From Microbacterium sp. 10M-3C3 (GTDB lineage: Bacteria > Actinomycetota > Actinomycetes > Actinomycetales > Microbacteriaceae): a stretch of 64,000 nt of DNA. Of this stretch, positions 62,170 through 64,000 are shown piece after piece. Location of the stretch: positions 1,984,001 through 2,048,000 of the forward strand of contig NZ_CP034245.1 of the NCBI RefSeq assembly GCF_003931875.1, in the 5' to 3' direction. The position numbers were made by a program, and so were the translations under genes. Each line of letters opens with the position of its first letter. Within the stretch, counting starts at the first letter, position 1. The notes below the pieces were generated by a model. It saw nothing but the letters and a program-made list of their open reading frames with translations, was not told the DNA's origin and did no database searches.

Positions 62170-64000
62170 TCACGCCGGCACGGCGGCGACCGTGGCGGGC
62201 GCGGCTTCGGCGACCACCGGCTCACGCCGACGCGCGAAGCGCTTGAGGGCGATGACGAGCAGCGCCGTCACGACGGTACCCGCGACGATCGCGAGGACGA
62301 AACCCCACACCGGCGTGATCGCGAAGAAGACGAAGATGCCGCCGTGCGGCGCAAGCGACTGCACCTGGAACAGCATGCTCAGCGCGCCGGTGACCGCGCC
62401 CCCCACCATCGAGGCGGGGATGACGCGCAGCGGGTCGGCCGCGGCGAACGGGATCGCGCCCTCGCTGATGAACGATGCGCCCAGCAGCCACGCGGCCGCG
62501 CCGTTCTCCCGCTCCACCGGGGTGAAGGAGCGGCGGGCGAGGACCGTGGAGGCCAGCGCCATCGCGAGCGGCGGCACCATGCCCGCGGCCATCACGGCGG
62601 CCATGATGAGGTACGGCGCGGTGTTCGTCTGCGATGCGGCGGCGAGGCCGGTCGTGGCGAAGACGTAGGCGACCTTGTTCACGGGTCCGCCGAGGTCGAA
62701 GCACATCATGAGGCCGAGGATCACGCCGAGCAGGATGGCGCCGGCGCCGCTGGCCGCGAGACCCGTGAGCCAGTCGGTGAGGGCGGTCATGAGCGCGGCG
62801 ATCGGCCGGCCGAGGAACAGGATCATGAGGCCCGACGCGATGATCGATCCGACGAACGGCACGATCACGACCGGCATGAGGCCGCGCAGCCAGCGCGGCG
62901 CGTTCAGGCGGCCGAGCCACCACGCGATGAAGCCGGCGAGCAGACCGCCGATGATGCCGCCGATGAAGCCGGCGTTCATGAGCACGGCGACCGCGCCGGC
63001 GACGAAGCCGGGGGCGATGCCGGGACGGTCGGCGATCGCGAAGGCGATGAAGCCGGCGAGCACGGCGACGATGAAGCCCATCGAGGTCGCGCCGATCATG
63101 AACGCCACCGAGCCCAGGTACTGACCGATCGGGCCGAGCGGCGACGTGATGTTCTCGGTGGGCAGGTTCCACAGCGAGTTGTCGACGATCACCTTCGAGG
63201 CGTCGGCGGTCACCTGGTACCCGCCGAGGAGGAACCCGAGGGCGATGAGCAGTCCGCCTCCTGCGACGAAGGGGATCATGTAGCTGACGCCGGTGAGGAG
63301 CCACCGCTGGATGCGGGCACCCACCGACTGCGTCGCGGCGGGGGCGGCGGCGCCCGCCGCGCCGTCGCCGGGCACGCGCGGTGCCGACGGGTTGTGGGAG
63401 GCCGCGACGGCCTCGGCGATGAGCTCGCGGGGGTGCTCGATGCCGCGCTTGACGCCCGAGCGCACGACGGGCTTGCCCGCGAAGCGCTGCGGCTCGCGCA
63501 CGTCGACGTCCACCGCGAAGATGACGGCGTCGGCGCCGGCGATGACGTCCTGCGGGAGGGCCTGGTAGCCGCTCGAGCCCTGCGGCTCGACGACGAGGTC
63601 GACGCCGGCGTCCTTGCCCGCCGCCGTGAGCGCGTCGGCGGCCATGAAGGTGTGCGCGATACCCGTGGCACAGGCCGTGACGGCCACGATACGCGGCCGG
63701 GGGCCCTCGTCGGCGGTCGGCCCCGCGGCCACCGCCGGTGCGGCGGCGGGTGCTTCGGCCGGTGCCGGCTCGATCGCGTCCCCGATGATGCGGACCGCGT
63801 CCTGCGGGTCGGCCGCGGCGCGCAGATCGGCCGTGAACTCGGGCTTCATGAGGCTTCGGGCCAGCTGCGACAGGACCGCGAGGTGGGCCTCGTCGGCACC
63901 CTCGGGTGCGGCGATGAGGAACACGATGTCGGCGGGCCCGTCGGGCGCGCCGAAGTCGACGCCCGGGGAGAGCCGCGCGAAGGCGAGCGTCGGCTCTGTG
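62170..64000 (-). CDS. Fructose-type PTS permease (EIIA-EIIB-EIIC), start missing
   Basis: Multidomain sugar permease; the frame is open at the right edge, so the start is outside the window. The visible part begins inside an EIIA domain of the fructose family (IVFLIAAPEGADEAHLAVL). An Ala/Pro linker leads to EIIB with the phospho-Cys in AVTACATGIAHTFMAADAL, and then a linker leads to EIIC, with many helices starting at LLTGVSYMIPFVAGGGLL. Imports and phosphorylates fructose or a related sugar. Its product may be fructose 1-phosphate, but the kinase gene lies outside. HPr is the next gene. Confidence 0.95.
   Translation of the reverse strand, partial: TEPTLAFARLSPGVDFGAPDGPADIVFLIAAPEGADEAHLAVLSQLARSLMKPEFTADLRAAADPQDAVRIIGDAIEPAPAEAPAAAPAVAAGPTADEGPRPRIVAVTACATGIAHTFMAADALTAAGKDAGVDLVVEPQGSSGYQALPQDVIAGADAVIFAVDVDVREPQRFAGKPVVRSGVKRGIEHPRELIAEAVAASHNPSAPRVPGDGAAGAAAPAATQSVGARIQRWLLTGVSYMIPFVAGGGLLIALGFLLGGYQVTADASKVIVDNSLWNLPTENITSPLGPIGQYLGSVAFMIGATSMGFIVAVLAGFIAFAIADRPGIAPGFVAGAVAVLMNAGFIGGIIGGLLAGFIAWWLGRLNAPRWLRGLMPVVIVPFVGSIIASGLMILFLGRPIAALMTALTDWLTGLAASGAGAILLGVILGLMMCFDLGGPVNKVAYVFATTGLAAASQTNTAPYLIMAAVMAAGMVPPLAMALASTVLARRSFTPVERENGAAAWLLGASFISEGAIPFAAADPLRVIPASMVGGAVTGALSMLFQVQSLAPHGGIFVFFAITPVWGFVLAIVAGTVVTALLVIALKRFARRREPVVAEAAPATVAAVPA

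Noticed and set aside
1..64000. CRISPR arrays, insertion sequences, prophage or replication origin
   Set aside because: No regularly spaced repeats, transposase or integrase motifs other than XerC, and no dnaA-box cluster were seen.

Overview
The window is a gene-dense, very GC-rich stretch of an actinobacterial chromosome. It most likely comes from Microbacteriaceae, close to Microbacterium. This rests on gene order (rplS-lepB-rnhB-DUF2469-yraN-comM-dprA-xerC; rpsP-khpA-rimM-trmD; rpmF-rnc-mutM-smc-ftsY), a cysteine-free L32, actinobacterial families such as DUF2469 and DUF3515, and many ATGA/GTGA start-stop overlaps. The taxonomic call is inference; no database was searched. Two genes are cut by the window edges: glgB at the left and a fructose-type PTS permease at the right. 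No gap between genes exceeds 300 bases; the longest is about 296 bases upstream of rpsB.

Layout. 1-8 kb: glgB, a thioredoxin-TPR protein coupled to a three-segment membrane protein, an AI-2E-type permease, and a small hydrolase / zinc protein / transglycosylase cluster. 8-14.5 kb: DivIVA-like protein, cdsA, frr, pyrH, tsf and rpsB, then a secreted M23-type protein and a DUF3060 lipoprotein. 14.5-25.4 kb: xerC, dprA, comM, yraN, DUF2469, rnhB, lepB, rplS, interrupted between xerC and dprA by an accessory island (LysR regulator, FAD monooxygenase, alpha/beta hydrolase, frameshifted Bcr/CflA-type exporter). 25.5-32.7 kb: map, the rpsP-khpA-rimM-trmD operon, a YbdK-type ligase, an SGNH hydrolase and ffh. 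32.8-36.5 kb: a TetR-glyoxalase fusion regulator divergent from lipB-lipA, with a perfect inverted repeat touching the lipB ribosome binding site. 36.5-50.6 kb: ftsY, smc, mutM, rnc, rpmF, yceD, coaD, recG, rsmD and thiL, with a cassette of two small ORFs and two tandem acetyltransferases inserted between smc and mutM. 50.7-57.7 kb: cell envelope genes ddl, gpsA, plsC, murA and leucine genes leuD, leuC. 57.7-64 kb: terC, an ECF sigma factor with a DUF4349 membrane protein, a zinc-ribbon protein, tRNA-Glu, a metallo-hydrolase, HPr and the PTS permease.

Most genes are housekeeping. The least ordinary points are: a probable leaderless 15-residue leucine leader peptide (three consecutive CTT codons) with alternative hairpins upstream of leuCD; the small-ORF/tandem-GNAT cassette with its own strong promoter and internal hairpins; the TetR-VOC fusion with a candidate operator at lipB; and the one-base deletion that breaks the exporter of the accessory island.
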